From Pedobacter ginsengisoli (lineage in GTDB: Bacteria; Bacteroidota; Bacteroidia; Sphingobacteriales; Sphingobacteriaceae), in contig NZ_CP024091.1 in NCBI RefSeq assembly GCF_002736205.1, positions 1,302,001-1,366,000 on the forward strand: a stretch of DNA of 64,000 bases, written 5' to 3'. Below are positions 53,193 to 64,000 of this stretch, piece by piece. Numbering within the stretch: position 1 is the first letter of the stretch; every line of letters begins with the position of its first letter. Under the pieces are notes generated by a model. It was given only the letters and a program-made list of their open reading frames with translations. It had not been told where the DNA came from and searched no databases. The position numbers were made by a program, and so were the translations under genes.

Positions 53193-54221
53193 TTATTTAT
53201 TAAGACTCAAAATATAGATTTGAGTATCTGTTTTTGCTTTTAACAAATTATAGGCAATTTTACTTCTTAAGCCGCTTGTGCAGCAAAGAACAATTTTTTT
53301 ATCTTCAGGAATTGAATTCCAATGATCATTAAGTTCATATAGCGGGAAGTTATATCCACCTATATTATACTCCTCAAATTCAAAATCCTCCCGCACATCA
53401 ATTAAAAACAGAGATGGATCACTGATTTTTAGCTGTTCAAATGTTTCCAGGTCTATTACTTCATACTTTTTTTCGCTAAGGTTAACCGGAGCTGCTACAT
53501 CTACATTTTTCCCTATATTAAGAATCAAGGAGGAATTATCGAGTACATTAACCATAAGTAATTTGCCGGAAAGAAGTTCGCCAAAACCACAAATAAGTTT
53601 AATGGTTTCGTTTGCCATATAGCTCCCTATAATTCCGGGCAAGCTGCCAATTACACCACCTTCATCGCAATTAGGAACTTTGTCTGCTGGTGGAGGCTCC
53701 GGAAATAGTGATCTGTAATCTGTACCTCCATTATAATTGAACACAGATACCTGACCTTCAAATTTAAAAATAGAACCAAAAACCAAGGGCTTATTTAAAG
53801 CAACACAAGTATCATTAACCAAATAACGGGTGGGGAAATTATCAGAGCCATCTACAACCAAATCATAGTCCTGAACTATTGAATTAGCATTGTTTAAAGT
53901 AATTTTAAAAGGGTAGGAAACAAAATCGATATGCGGATTAAGCAGCTGAAGCTTGTTTACTGAGGTATCCGCCTTACTTTTTCCTACATCAGTAGTGTTA
54001 AACAATATCTGTCTGTGTAAGTTACTTTCATCTACGGTATCATGATCAATAACCCCAATTTTACCAACCCCGGCTGCGGCAAGATAAAGCAATACCGGAC
54101 AACCCAAACCACCAGCGCCAATAACCAGAACTTTGGCAGCTTTTAGCTTTTGCTGACCTTCAATGCCTACTTCCGGTAGTAGTATCTGTCTGTTATATCT
54201 CTTCATTTCAGCGCTATCCAT
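53193..54221 (-). CDS. thiF: ThiF/MoeB-type adenylyltransferase with rhodanese domain
   Basis: Adenylylates the ThiS C-terminus and, via the rhodanese part, may pass sulfur to it. 342 residues: an E1-like domain (1 to about 240; RYNRQILLPEVGIEGQQKL, VLVIGAGGLGCPVLLYLAAAG, DESNLHRQ) and a rhodanese domain (about 245-342) with the active cysteines in IVLCCTSGLRS. The first zinc Cys pair typical of ThiF/MoeB is missing (YRSLFPEPP instead of YRCLFPEPP with its partner Cys), while NCDEGGVIG is kept. It is the last gene of the thiamin operon, 7 bases after thiH. Confidence 0.9.
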   Translation of the reverse strand: MDSAEMKRYNRQILLPEVGIEGQQKLKAAKVLVIGAGGLGCPVLLYLAAAGVGKIGVIDHDTVDESNLHRQILFNTTDVGKSKADTSVNKLQLLNPHIDFVSYPFKITLNNANSIVQDYDLVVDGSDNFPTRYLVNDTCVALNKPLVFGSIFKFEGQVSVFNYNGGTDYRSLFPEPPPADKVPNCDEGGVIGSLPGIIGSYMANETIKLICGFGELLSGKLLMVNVLDNSSLILNIGKNVDVAAPVNLSEKKYEVIDLETFEQLKISDPSLFLIDVREDFEFEEYNIGGYNFPLYELNDHWNSIPEDKKIVLCCTSGLRSKIAYNLLKAKTDTQIYILSLNK

Positions 54222-54228
54222 AGTTAAT

Positions 54229-55347
54229 TTAGTTTTTTGTTAAACTCATGTCCCAGTCTTTCCACACAGGTTCATAACCTTGGGAACTGATCATTTGAGC
54301 TATCTCTTTTGCATTGCGCTCATCAGAAATCTCAAATTGCTCTAACGATTGAGGCTCAACGGCATACCCGCCAGGGTTAGTTTTAGAACCGGCACTTATA
54401 GAAGTGATCCCTAATTTCACAATATTATTCCTAAAAACGATGGATTCGCGTGTAGAAATTGATAATTCAACCTCTTCATTAAATAATCTGTAAGCACAAA
54501 TTAGTTGTACAAGTTCTTTGTCATTCATTGCGACCTTAGGTTCTAAGCCCCCGCTAAATGGACGGAGCCGAGGAAATGAAATGCTGTATTTACTTTTCCA
54601 GTACTTTTTTTCAAGATAATTTAAGTGCATTGCCGTAAAAAAGGAATCTGTTCGCCAATCTTCCAAACCTATAAGCACGCCAAGTCCCATTTTATGAATT
54701 CCTGATTCTCCCAATCTGTCAGGTGTTTCCAATCTATATTGAAAATTGGATTTTTTTCCCTTTGGGTGATGTTTTTTGTAATCTTCCTGATGATAAGTTT
54801 CCTGATAAACAAGAATTGTATTTAACCCATATGGTATAAGTTCTTTATAATCTTCAGTATCTAGTGGTTGTACTTCCATTGATATATGGGAAAAATGAGG
54901 CTTAATAAGCTCCAATACCTTTTTAAAGTACTCAGTATGTACGGTTTGATTTGCCTCGCCGGTAACCAGTAATACATGATCATACCCCATATCTTTAATT
55001 ACGACCACTTCCTGCATAATTTCCATAGGCGAAAGCGTTTTCCTTCTCACCTTATTATCATAGCTAAAACCACAATAAGTACAAATGTTATTGCACTCGT
55101 TAGAAAGATATAAAGGCACGTACATCTGGATGGCTTTACCAAACCGTTTTAGAGTTAACCGCTGGCTGATCTGCGCCATTTGTTCCAAATAGGGAGCTGC
55201 TGCCGGGGAGATAAGCGCTTTAAAGTCTTCCAATGTTCTTTGCGAAGAATTTAAAGCACGTTCCACATCTACACTTGTTTTAGTATAAATGCTTTTACTG
55301 GTTTCATCCCAGCTACAGGATTCGAAGAGGTCTACAAAGTTAGTCAT
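54229..55347 (-). CDS. thiH: 2-iminoacetate synthase ThiH (radical SAM)
   Basis: Cleaves tyrosine to make dehydroglycine for the thiazole ring. 372 residues. The radical SAM cluster motif is [10 protein letters not shown] (C-x3-C-x2-C). The flanking YVPLYLSNE and the later [10 protein letters not shown] are typical of ThiH. Its start overlaps the thiG stop by 8 bases. Use of ThiH rather than ThiO points to an anaerobic-compatible route. Confidence 0.95.
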   Translation of the reverse strand: MTNFVDLFESCSWDETSKSIYTKTSVDVERALNSSQRTLEDFKALISPAAAPYLEQMAQISQRLTLKRFGKAIQMYVPLYLSNECNNICTYCGFSYDNKVRRKTLSPMEIMQEVVVIKDMGYDHVLLVTGEANQTVHTEYFKKVLELIKPHFSHISMEVQPLDTEDYKELIPYGLNTILVYQETYHQEDYKKHHPKGKKSNFQYRLETPDRLGESGIHKMGLGVLIGLEDWRTDSFFTAMHLNYLEKKYWKSKYSISFPRLRPFSGGLEPKVAMNDKELVQLICAYRLFNEEVELSISTRESIVFRNNIVKLGITSISAGSKTNPGGYAVEPQSLEQFEISDERNAKEIAQMISSQGYEPVWKDWDMSLTKN

Positions 55348-56104
55348 CTAAAAATGAGGTTAGTGGGCTGCTTGCAACAGCATGTAAATTAACAGAGCCA
55401 AGTTTGGCCTCAAAAGCCATTCTTCCAGCCTCAACAGCAATCTTGAAAGCCCTGGCCATTTGTTCAGGATGTTGCGAAACCGCAATCGCAGTGTTTACCA
55501 AAACTGCATCGGCCCCAATTTCCATAGCCTTTGCAGCATCAGAAGGTGAGCCAATTCCAGCATCAATAACTACAGGAACGTTGCTCTGACTAATAATGAT
55601 TTCTAAAAAGTCTATCGTTTTTAAACCCTTATTACTGCCAATAGGCGAGCCCAAAGGCATTACAGCCGATGTTCCTGCATCTTCCAGTCGTTTACACAAA
55701 ACAGGATCCGCATGAATATAAGGAAGAACAATAAAACCCAGTTTTGCCAATTCTTCTGTGGCTTTTAGAGTTTCAATCGGGTCAGGCATTAAATATTTAG
55801 GGTCAGGATGAATCTCTAGTTTAATCCAATTCGTTTCTAACGACTCTCTAGCCATTTGAGCTGCAAAAATCGCCTCTTTTGCATTACGTACACCAGAAGT
55901 GTTGGGCAAAAGGTTAATATGAGGGTGATTTAAATGAATTAAAATATCATCGTCATTATCTTTTAAATCGACTCTCTTTAAAGCTACAGTTACCAATTCC
56001 GATTCCGAAGCAACCAATGCTTTTTCCATTTCAGTAGCTGAACTGAACTTTCCTGTTCCTGTAAACAAACGGGAGTTAAATGTTTTGTCTGCTATTTTTA
56101 ACAT
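55340..56104 (-). CDS. thiG: Thiazole synthase ThiG
   Basis: Forms the thiazole phosphate from DXP, dehydroglycine and ThiS thiocarboxylate. 254 residues, a normal length. [45 protein letters not shown] (with the Schiff-base Lys), [14 protein letters not shown] and [23 protein letters not shown] are visible and diagnostic. It lies between thiE (5 bases) and thiH (8-base overlap). Confidence 0.96.
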   Translation of the reverse strand: MLKIADKTFNSRLFTGTGKFSSATEMEKALVASESELVTVALKRVDLKDNDDDILIHLNHPHINLLPNTSGVRNAKEAIFAAQMARESLETNWIKLEIHPDPKYLMPDPIETLKATEELAKLGFIVLPYIHADPVLCKRLEDAGTSAVMPLGSPIGSNKGLKTIDFLEIIISQSNVPVVIDAGIGSPSDAAKAMEIGADAVLVNTAIAVSQHPEQMARAFKIAVEAGRMAFEAKLGSVNLHAVASSPLTSFLDD

Positions 56105-56109
56105 AGTAG

Positions 56110-56754
56110 TTAGTTATTAATAGGGTTTAAAATCTTTAGCGCACTATACATTTGGCTCAGCTCAGCAGCCGGATCATTTGCATTCGTTAATGCACCCGAT
56201 AATGCTACTCCGTGTACGCCTGTAGTCATAATCAAAGGAATATCCTTTAATTCAATGCCTCCAATTGCAATAACAGGAGTGGTGATACCTGTTATAGAAA
56301 CCTGTTTCATAATTGCTTCATACCCTTTTAAACCAATTATAGGGCTTAAGTTTTGTTTGGTATTGGTAAAACGATAAGGACCTAATCCAATATAATCAGC
56401 TCCTTCAGCAACCCTTTGTTTTACATGCTCAAAAGTATTCGCTGTGCCACCAATAATTATTTGATTACCAACAATGTTTCTTGCTTCCGCAATTGGCATA
56501 TCCGTTAGGCCTAAATGCAGCCCATAAGCTTCAGCCTTAAGCGCAATTAAGGGATGGTCGTTTACAATTAACCTTGCGCCATAAGCCTTGCAAAGTGCAT
56601 TAGCTTTAATGGCCAGGTCAAGAATCACATCGTCAGGCTTATTTTTAACCCTCAGTTGTATCCATTTTGCCCCTGCAATAAGTGTTTTGTTAATGGCGTC
56701 TAAATGGCCAGTGTTTTCAGTTTCCTGTGATATATAGTGTAGTTTATCAATCAT
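56110..56754 (-). CDS. thiE: Thiamine phosphate synthase ThiE
   Basis: Joins HMP-PP and thiazole phosphate to thiamine phosphate. 214 residues. Motifs: [12 protein letters not shown] (pyrophosphate-binding region), [55 protein letters not shown], and [12 protein letters not shown]. Overlaps thiD by 4 bases. This is the complete ThiE; the gene at 57503 encodes a divergent relative. Confidence 0.93.
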   Translation of the reverse strand: MIDKLHYISQETENTGHLDAINKTLIAGAKWIQLRVKNKPDDVILDLAIKANALCKAYGARLIVNDHPLIALKAEAYGLHLGLTDMPIAEARNIVGNQIIIGGTANTFEHVKQRVAEGADYIGLGPYRFTNTKQNLSPIIGLKGYEAIMKQVSITGITTPVIAIGGIELKDIPLIMTTGVHGVALSGALTNANDPAAELSQMYSALKILNPINN

Positions 56755-57509
56755 AATGAATGGTACCCCAGTAGGGTATTGTTACTGTTTAGAAAATTTT
56801 CGATGTATAGCTTAGCATTACCGCAAGCTTGTTTTAAACTATGGCCCAGAGCTAAATTCGCCGCGATAGCGGCTGATAAAACGCAACCAGATCCATGCTT
56901 TTGATGGATTTCATTAACGCGGGGAGTAAACTCGTAAATGCCATCCTCTTCATAAAGATAATCAGTGCCTAATGTTGTAATACTGTGACCACCTTTTAAT
57001 AAAACAGGGCAGTAATTGGCCCAAAGCCTGGCTATACTGCTTGCATCTGTTGTTTGCCCACCTAAACTTAGCATTTCATTATAGTTTGGTGTAATCAGGT
57101 CAATTTGCTTAAGCACGGGCGATAGTATTTCCATTCCATTTGTCCAATCATGAAAATCATAACCTGAGCTTGCCTTTAATACAGGATCTACTATGATCTT
57201 TAAATCAGGGCTTTTTGATCTAAGGAAACAGACCACATCAAGCAAAACAGAAACATCTTTTATTAACCCTATTTTACAGGTCAATACCTTAAATTTGGCA
57301 ATCAAAGGCTCAAGTTGTTCAATGATTTGCGATGAATTTAACCAGTTGTTTTTAAGAAATTCCTTATCTGTTTGTACTGTTAGTGCACTGCATATGCCAA
57401 AACCATAAACTTGATGTTGTTCAAAGCACTTTACATCTGCCAAAATACCGGCACCCGCACTCGGGTCAAATCCCGCAATACTAATAGCATATGGCCTGTT
57501 TGCTAACAT
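56751..57509 (-). CDS. thiD: Hydroxymethylpyrimidine (phosphate) kinase ThiD
   Basis: Phosphorylates HMP and HMP-P. 252 residues of the ribokinase-like fold. GFDPSAGAGILADVKCFEQHQVYG, ITPNYNEM, VLLKGGHS and KHGSGCVLSAAIAANLALG with the catalytic Cys/Gly loop are present. Overlaps thiE by 4 bases and the tenI-like gene by 7 bases. Confidence 0.95.
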   Translation of the reverse strand: MLANRPYAISIAGFDPSAGAGILADVKCFEQHQVYGFGICSALTVQTDKEFLKNNWLNSSQIIEQLEPLIAKFKVLTCKIGLIKDVSVLLDVVCFLRSKSPDLKIIVDPVLKASSGYDFHDWTNGMEILSPVLKQIDLITPNYNEMLSLGGQTTDASSIARLWANYCPVLLKGGHSITTLGTDYLYEEDGIYEFTPRVNEIHQKHGSGCVLSAAIAANLALGHSLKQACGNAKLYIENFLNSNNTLLGYHSL

Positions 57510-58093
57510 ATTTTCTGTATAGTTTTAAAATTAGGTACGGCTTTTGACGGATCATTCCAGATGTAACCCAAAACAGCAACCCCATCAAATCCCATTGAAT
57601 TAAGTTTCACAGCATTGCCAGCATCAATTCCACCTAATGCTATCAATTTGGTGCCGTTTTGGCTATGTGGTAATTTAAAATTAGGATTGAGTACACCGGT
57701 GTACCCCGGTTTAGATATGCTGTTAAACACTGGTCCAAAAAAGGTATAATCAAATCCTTGCAAATTGTTAATCTCCTCAGGCTGATGGATGGATGTACTT
57801 AACACTGTATTTTTAAAATTAAACACTGCATTAGCTTCTTGCAATTGTTTTCTTTGCGCCTCCTTATAATGCAGTCGTTTAATCCCAAAATCGTTTGTAA
57901 GCTCATGAAAATGGTGTAATGCAATCCTGTTGTGATATACCTCATCAATTTCAGAAATCAGTTGTTTGCAGTATGCCCTGGTACATGATTCTTTTCTTAA
58001 ATGGAATATGTCTAATCCGCTTTCAAACAATTGATTAATTATTTTTGATTCACTACCTATTACAGCAGGATTTGCAATCACAATTACATTCAT
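57503..58093 (-). CDS. TenI/ThiE-like protein
   Basis: 196 residues of the ThiE/TenI fold: IFHLRKESC, GIKRLHYKEA, FFGPVFNSISKPGY and IALGGIDAGNAVKL. It is shorter and less conserved than the ThiE encoded two genes on. The QLR and NDH motifs of ThiE are altered to HLR and ALHHF, so thiazole tautomerase (TenI) activity is more likely than a second synthase. This is inference. It sits between thiC (directly abutting) and thiD. Confidence 0.8.
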   Translation of the reverse strand: MNVIVIANPAVIGSESKIINQLFESGLDIFHLRKESCTRAYCKQLISEIDEVYHNRIALHHFHELTNDFGIKRLHYKEAQRKQLQEANAVFNFKNTVLSTSIHQPEEINNLQGFDYTFFGPVFNSISKPGYTGVLNPNFKLPHSQNGTKLIALGGIDAGNAVKLNSMGFDGVAVLGYIWNDPSKAVPNFKTIQKIC

Positions 58094-59989
<1,896 letters not shown>

Positions 59990-60025
59990 TTATATGAAGG
60001 ATTGATTTAATACGTGATTTGGGTA

Positions 60026-60226
60026 TTAACCACCTTGTGTGGCTTTAATAAGAATTACCTGATCGCCATGTTTTAACTCATGTTCGGCCCAGGCTGATTT
60101 AGAAATAATGGTTTGATTAATGGCTACAGCAATACCTTTCGCCTGAACGTTAATAGCAGACAGCATTTGTTCTACAGAACAAGAGCTGTTAAACTCGTAA
60201 TTTTGTTGATTTACAGTTATCTCCAT
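60026..60226 (-). CDS. thiS: Sulfur carrier protein ThiS
   Basis: 66 residues, ubiquitin-like fold, carrying sulfur for thiazole formation as a C-terminal thiocarboxylate. It ends in the required GlyGly (KATQGG), and has IAVAINQTIISKSAWAEHEL. As the first gene behind the TPP riboswitch it would be the most strongly controlled. Confidence 0.95.
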   Translation of the reverse strand: MEITVNQQNYEFNSSCSVEQMLSAINVQAKGIAVAINQTIISKSAWAEHELKHGDQVILIKATQGG

Positions 60227-60297
60227 CTTTAAATGTTTTGGAAAAACTGTAGAGATAGCCCATAGCGGGACGAAAAGACAGCAATAGATTTGCTTCT

Positions 60298-60368
60298 ACT
60301 TTTCCCTTCGGCAGTACTAACTGCATCAGGTTCAAAGGGTATATCTCAGCACAAGGCACCCCTAAAGT
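60298..60368 (-). promoter_or_regulatory. TPP riboswitch (THI element)
   Basis: On the minus strand the element reads from ACTTTAGGGGTGCC through GTGCTGAGATATACCC and TGAACCTGATGCAGTTAGT to TGCCGAAGGGAAAAGT. CTGAGA and ACCTGAT are the diagnostic thiamin pyrophosphate contacts, and ACTTT/AAAAGT close the P1 stem. It lies 72 bases before thiS, with a possible AGCAA/TTGCT hairpin in between. High TPP should reduce expression of the whole thi operon. No T-run terminator is evident, so the block may be at translation, which is inference. Confidence 0.96.
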
Positions 60369-60499
60369 TTTTTGTAAAGCTATGTTATTTTTTGGAAAAA
60401 CAAATAGAAGGGTTAAAACTTATTCAACTACCTAACTTACCTTTAAAAATAATCTGATCATCTTGCTAAATAGTTTTTCTAGCTACAATATGAATTGTT

Positions 60500-60507
60500 T
60501 ACATTTG
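60500..60507 (+). promoter_or_regulatory. Candidate -7 element for the YbjJ-like MFS gene
   Basis: TACATTTG fits TAnnTTTG and lies 71 bases before the MFS start chosen at 60571. A -33 TTTG is not found. Confidence 0.4.
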
Positions 60508-60570
60508 TACCCTATTAATTACGACTAGCTGCATTTTAGGGTGATTAATTTTATTTTTCATCTCAAATTA

Positions 60571-61713
60571 ATGATTTCAAACAGTAAACATCGGTTTTTT
60601 TTAAGTCTTTTCTTTTTCATTTCAGGCTTTAGCTTTGCTACCTGGGCTTCAAGAATCCCTACAATTAAAACCACATTTGGATTTAACGAAGCAGAATTAG
60701 GAAGTATTTTACTGGCAATGCCGGTGGGGTCTTTAATTGGGCTGCCTATATCTGGCTGGTTGGTGTCAAAATACAATAGCAGAGTGCCTTTAACTGTTGG
60801 TTATGCATTAAATGCACTCTCTCTTGCTTTAATTGGTATTGCACACAATACCTTTAGTTTGGTACTGGCAATTTGTGTGTTTGCTTTCACCACCAGGATT
60901 TTCAATATTTCTGTAAATACCCAAACACTAACCCTGCAAAAAAGATTCGAGAAAAAGATAATAGGTTCATTCCATGGGTTTTGGAGTATTGGAGGTATAG
61001 CTGGCATTGCTTTGTCTACTCTTTTACTAACCTTAAATGTAACACTGGCGGTTCATTTTTCTATTGTAGCCATTTTAATGTTGCTTGTAACTGCATACTC
61101 ATACCAGTTTTTGCTAAAAGGAGATAAATCTGAAACAGGTAATAAATTGATATTGAGCAAACCAGATCCATATATCTTTTACCTTGGTATAGTTGTGTTT
61201 TTATGCGCAATATGTGAAGGCGGGATGTTCGATTGGAGCGGGATTTACTTTCAGGAGGTATTAAATGCACCAATATTTACCTATGGATACCTGATCTTTA
61301 TGACTTTTATGGCAACATCAAGATTCCTTTCTGATATTATTATTGTAAGGTTTGGCATGCCAAAAACATACATCATGAGTGCTGTTTTTATAGTGTCTGG
61401 AATTTTGCTAGCCATCATATTTCCAACATTCTGGACAGCCATGATCGGTTTTTCGTTAGTAGGTTTTGGAACAGCATCTATAATCCCCATGTCCTATGCA
61501 TTGGCAGGAGCCTCAAAAAAATACTCACCAGGGATGGCCATATCTATTATAGCAACCTATTCTATAACAGGAATGCTATTAGGTCCCCCATTAATAGGAT
61601 ATCTTGCCCATGCATTTAATTTAAGAGTATCCTTTGTTGTTTTTGGATTATGCGGACTGATGCTTGTGCCTATAACCAAAATGTTTTTTAAACACCAAAG
61701 GATCTCTGGATAG
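60571..61713 (+). CDS. MFS transporter, YbjJ-like
   Basis: 380 residues from the ATG at 60571; a GTG at 60541 is possible but adds a weak extension. Twelve hydrophobic segments are expected. FATWASRIPTIKTTFGFNEAELGSILLAMPVGSLIGLPISG resembles the YbjJ group of MFS proteins at its first two segments (motif shown as separate parts in the protein at about residues 18-58). The substrate is unknown. It is divergent from the thiamin operon, so uptake of thiamin precursors is possible, but no riboswitch sits before it. Confidence 0.8.
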   Translation: MISNSKHRFFLSLFFFISGFSFATWASRIPTIKTTFGFNEAELGSILLAMPVGSLIGLPISGWLVSKYNSRVPLTVGYALNALSLALIGIAHNTFSLVLAICVFAFTTRIFNISVNTQTLTLQKRFEKKIIGSFHGFWSIGGIAGIALSTLLLTLNVTLAVHFSIVAILMLLVTAYSYQFLLKGDKSETGNKLILSKPDPYIFYLGIVVFLCAICEGGMFDWSGIYFQEVLNAPIFTYGYLIFMTFMATSRFLSDIIIVRFGMPKTYIMSAVFIVSGILLAIIFPTFWTAMIGFSLVGFGTASIIPMSYALAGASKKYSPGMAISIIATYSITGMLLGPPLIGYLAHAFNLRVSFVVFGLCGLMLVPITKMFFKHQRISG

Positions 61714-61724
61714 CAACTTATAGA

Positions 61725-62129
61725 TTAAGCATTCTGAATAGCATCGTTAGCATCATCAGCAGCGTTTTTAACGGCAGATTTAGCTTTTTCCAGCTCTGTA
61801 TCTCTAAACTCTTTAAACTCCTGCGATACGGAATTTACTTTTGTTTTAACGTTATCTACTACCTGATTTTTTAGTCCGCCCAGACTTTGTTTTCCATTAT
61901 TGAAATTGTCCTTAATGGAATGAAAACCATCTTTTACATTATCTGCAAGATCTAAGGCTTTGTCAGATATTCTTTCTCTCGTTCTTTTTCCGCTGTTAGG
62001 CGCAAATAGTACACCTAGAACAGCACCTACCGCTAAACCAGCCAATAATCCTACTATTGCTCCAGATTTATCAGTGGGCATAGTGGGGAAATTAGACAAG
62101 CGGTTAGATATTAATTTTTTATAATTCAT
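61725..62129 (-). CDS. YtxH domain-containing protein
   Basis: 134 residues. A hydrophobic, Gly-rich segment (IVGLLAGLAVGAVLGVLFAPNSGK, about 25-48, ending in the FAPxSG motif of the YtxH family) anchors a long charged helical tail (about 50-130) with many Lys/Asp/Ala, like gas-vesicle-related and general stress proteins. A role in general stress is typical of relatives but not shown here. Convergent with the MFS gene, 11 bases apart. Confidence 0.85.
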   Translation of the reverse strand: MNYKKLISNRLSNFPTMPTDKSGAIVGLLAGLAVGAVLGVLFAPNSGKRTRERISDKALDLADNVKDGFHSIKDNFNNGKQSLGGLKNQVVDNVKTKVNSVSQEFKEFRDTELEKAKSAVKNAADDANDAIQNA

Positions 62130-62274
62130 AATAGAAGCTTTTACTAATCACTAACACATTCCGTACCAGAGTGTTTTAATAAATTAAAATTTATCATATT
62201 GTGTAGCAGTCCATTGAAAATCGTGTAATAGTTTAAAAAAGAGAGATAAGAAAACCAGTATATTTAAGGTAAGT

Positions 62275-64000
62275 ATGAAAAAATTTTGTTTTGCCCTGGT
62301 TTTATTTTTGGTAGTCAATGCAGATAAAGTAAAATCTCAGTCTATTAATCCCGACAACACACAACAAGTTTTTGCAGAGTTGTTAAAGCTTAAAAATCAA
62401 CTTATTTTACAGGCGGGCAATGGCACACAAACAGTTTCTGCAATTAGCCGGATGCTTGAACTTGGATTATGGGAAACGGCTGACAGCCTTATAGAGTATT
62501 CAAAAGATAAAGGCATAGATTATCAATTGCTTAAAGCTAATTACTTAATCTTAAATAATAGATATAAGGAAGCAGAAATTATAGTACTCAAGGTTTTGAA
62601 GCAAGAGCGTAAAAATGAAAAAGCACTGCTCATAAAAGGCTTTTTAGAGATACAAGCATGGCGCTTGCCTAAGGCTGAAAGTATTGCAAAACAAGTACTT
62701 CAAACCAATCCAAAAAGTGAAGATGCAGCGCTGTTACTTGGTAAGGTTAAACTGCTTCAAAAAGAGTACGCAGCAGCCCTAATTATTGCCGGTGAGATAC
62801 AACAGCTTAATCAGAAAAGTGCAAAAGCCTACCAGCTTGAAGCCGATGTTTATTTTTGGGATCAGCATCCTGAAAAGGCTGAGCAACCATTGATTAAATC
62901 ACTTGAATTAGATCCTTTTAATGCCGATGCACGATTCAGCTACGGTTACGCCATATGGAGGAGGGTAGATGCAACACAACTTAAGGCCATGGCAGCACAA
63001 TGGGAGCTTGCATTGGCAATTAATCCGCTTCATTATCAAACGCATTGGCATTGGGGCAATGGACATACGAATTTAACCTATGCAGATTACGCCGAACCAA
63101 ATGATGATGAGGTTAGAAAAGCCCTCGCAAAGGCTGATTTATTAGTTAAAGCCAATAATTTGACAGAAGCGATAAAAGTTACCAGAATAGTACAGGAACA
63201 ATATGGTAACTCGGTTTTGCCTTTAATGTATAGAGCATCGATTTATTATAGTGCATTTAATCTTGATAGAAACATGCGCCTTGATTCTGCTGAGCATATT
63301 TTTAGAGCAATTTTGCTTAGAAAAAAACACTATGGCCCGGCTCATAATGGTTTGTCGGCGGTTATTAAATCAAAAAGGCTTCCATATCTGGATGTATATG
63401 AAAAAATCACAAAAGAATTGGCCGAAACAAAAATTACAGATATTAAGAATTTTGTAAAGGTGTTTTCAGATGTAGATTATTATCCCGGAGAAACAGCGAA
63501 AGCAATGGTTTGGAATCAGTTGTATTCATCGGTAGTTTACTTTCCTTTTTTATCTAAACAAGTCAATACGTTTAAAATACCTCCTTTGCATCACGATCTG
63601 GCAACAACAATGAATGCCCCGGCCTTTAGGTATATGACCACGTTTGATAACAGACAGTGGATGGATATAAGAGGAGTAGGAAGTGGAGCAGCAGGGATAG
63701 AATATGTTGAACGTGGTGCGTTTATGGAACGCAATGTAGTATTGCATGAGTATGTGCATTTATTTCACGGAGCGGTATTAACTGATGCTGAAAACAGGAA
63801 AATCAGAGCTTTATACTATAATGCGATGAAACAAAAGCGTACGCTGGATTATTATTCTCAAAATAACGAAAGTGAATATTTCGCACAAACCTATCCCGCA
63901 TATTTTGAACCGGTAAAAGTACACCCGCTTGATTTTAAATCGATGAATACTACTGCTGATTTAAAATCGAAGGATCCGGATATGTATAGTTTTCTGGATA
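62275..64000 (+). CDS. Exported TPR protein with HExxH metallopeptidase motif (cut by window edge)
   Basis: The frame is open from the ATG at 62275 to the end (575 codons) and continues beyond. A signal peptide is likely (MKKFCFALVLFLVVNADKVKSQ). Residues about 20-290 hold several TPR units, for example YKEAEIIVLKVLKQERKNEK and KSAKAYQLEADVYFWDQHP. Then LHEYVHLFHGA carries the HExxH zinc site, and NESEYFAQTYPAYF about 40 residues later has a Glu that could be the third ligand, as in gluzincins. The fragment has no in-frame stop. A secreted peptidase-like role is inferred, the substrate is unknown. Confidence 0.75.
   Translation, partial: MKKFCFALVLFLVVNADKVKSQSINPDNTQQVFAELLKLKNQLILQAGNGTQTVSAISRMLELGLWETADSLIEYSKDKGIDYQLLKANYLILNNRYKEAEIIVLKVLKQERKNEKALLIKGFLEIQAWRLPKAESIAKQVLQTNPKSEDAALLLGKVKLLQKEYAAALIIAGEIQQLNQKSAKAYQLEADVYFWDQHPEKAEQPLIKSLELDPFNADARFSYGYAIWRRVDATQLKAMAAQWELALAINPLHYQTHWHWGNGHTNLTYADYAEPNDDEVRKALAKADLLVKANNLTEAIKVTRIVQEQYGNSVLPLMYRASIYYSAFNLDRNMRLDSAEHIFRAILLRKKHYGPAHNGLSAVIKSKRLPYLDVYEKITKELAETKITDIKNFVKVFSDVDYYPGETAKAMVWNQLYSSVVYFPFLSKQVNTFKIPPLHHDLATTMNAPAFRYMTTFDNRQWMDIRGVGSGAAGIEYVERGAFMERNVVLHEYVHLFHGAVLTDAENRKIRALYYNAMKQKRTLDYYSQNNESEYFAQTYPAYFEPVKVHPLDFKSMNTTADLKSKDPDMYSFLD

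Overview
The window comes from a member of the Bacteroidota, most likely Sphingobacteriaceae close to Pedobacter. I infer this from low GC, a SusC/SusD pair with a hybrid two-component regulator, TAnnTTTG-type promoter elements, A-rich translation starts instead of strong Shine-Dalgarno sites, and many small lipoproteins. No rRNA, tRNA, IS element, integrase or CRISPR array is visible. The DNA reads as chromosomal backbone carrying several metabolic modules.

1-8.8 kb is a nitrate assimilation island. The minus-strand operon reads nirB, nirD, a moaC-mog fusion, moeA, a NarK-type transporter and nasA, which is cut by the left edge. Divergent from it is the SUMT gene for the siroheme that NirB needs. 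Convergent to SUMT is a ClC-CBS anion transporter, and divergent from that is a Crp/Fnr regulator with FNR-like cysteines. Molybdenum cofactor synthesis, transport, both reduction steps and a plausible regulator are therefore side by side.

11.6-21.4 kb is mixed: a GH140-like glycosidase, an exported EEP-fold hydrolase, a methyltransferase, cardiolipin synthase, a large exported putative glycosidase, a thioredoxin-fold/TPR protein and small hypotheticals. The only gene-free stretch above 300 bases (14802-15246) holds an unexplained coding-like element and a direct repeat.

21.5-33.4 kb is a complete fructan utilization locus. A hybrid sensor with a periplasmic sugar-binding domain is divergent from an operon of sugar MFS, fructokinase, SusC, SusD and GH32, closed by a strong terminator. 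A 22-bp-period direct repeat in the divergent region is a good operator candidate.

33.4-38.6 kb has a cytochrome c, two SCO1-type copper proteins, a small CNGKC protein, FabH, a thioesterase and a membrane Zn-peptidase. 38.7-51.9 kb has a SNF2 helicase, a DUF4185 protein, and a cluster built around polyphosphate kinase 1: an HD phosphohydrolase fused to a Pycsar-effector-like membrane domain, PPK1, a YjiK-like lipoprotein, a GAF protein, and a protein joining a kinase-like domain to an Omp85-type barrel. This cluster is the most novel-looking part of the window.

51.9-60.4 kb contains CvfB, a small hypothetical and a full thiamin operon (thiS, thiC, tenI-like, thiD, thiE, thiG, thiH, thiF-rhodanese) behind a TPP riboswitch. 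The right end has a YbjJ-like MFS, a YtxH protein and a TPR/HExxH protein cut by the edge.
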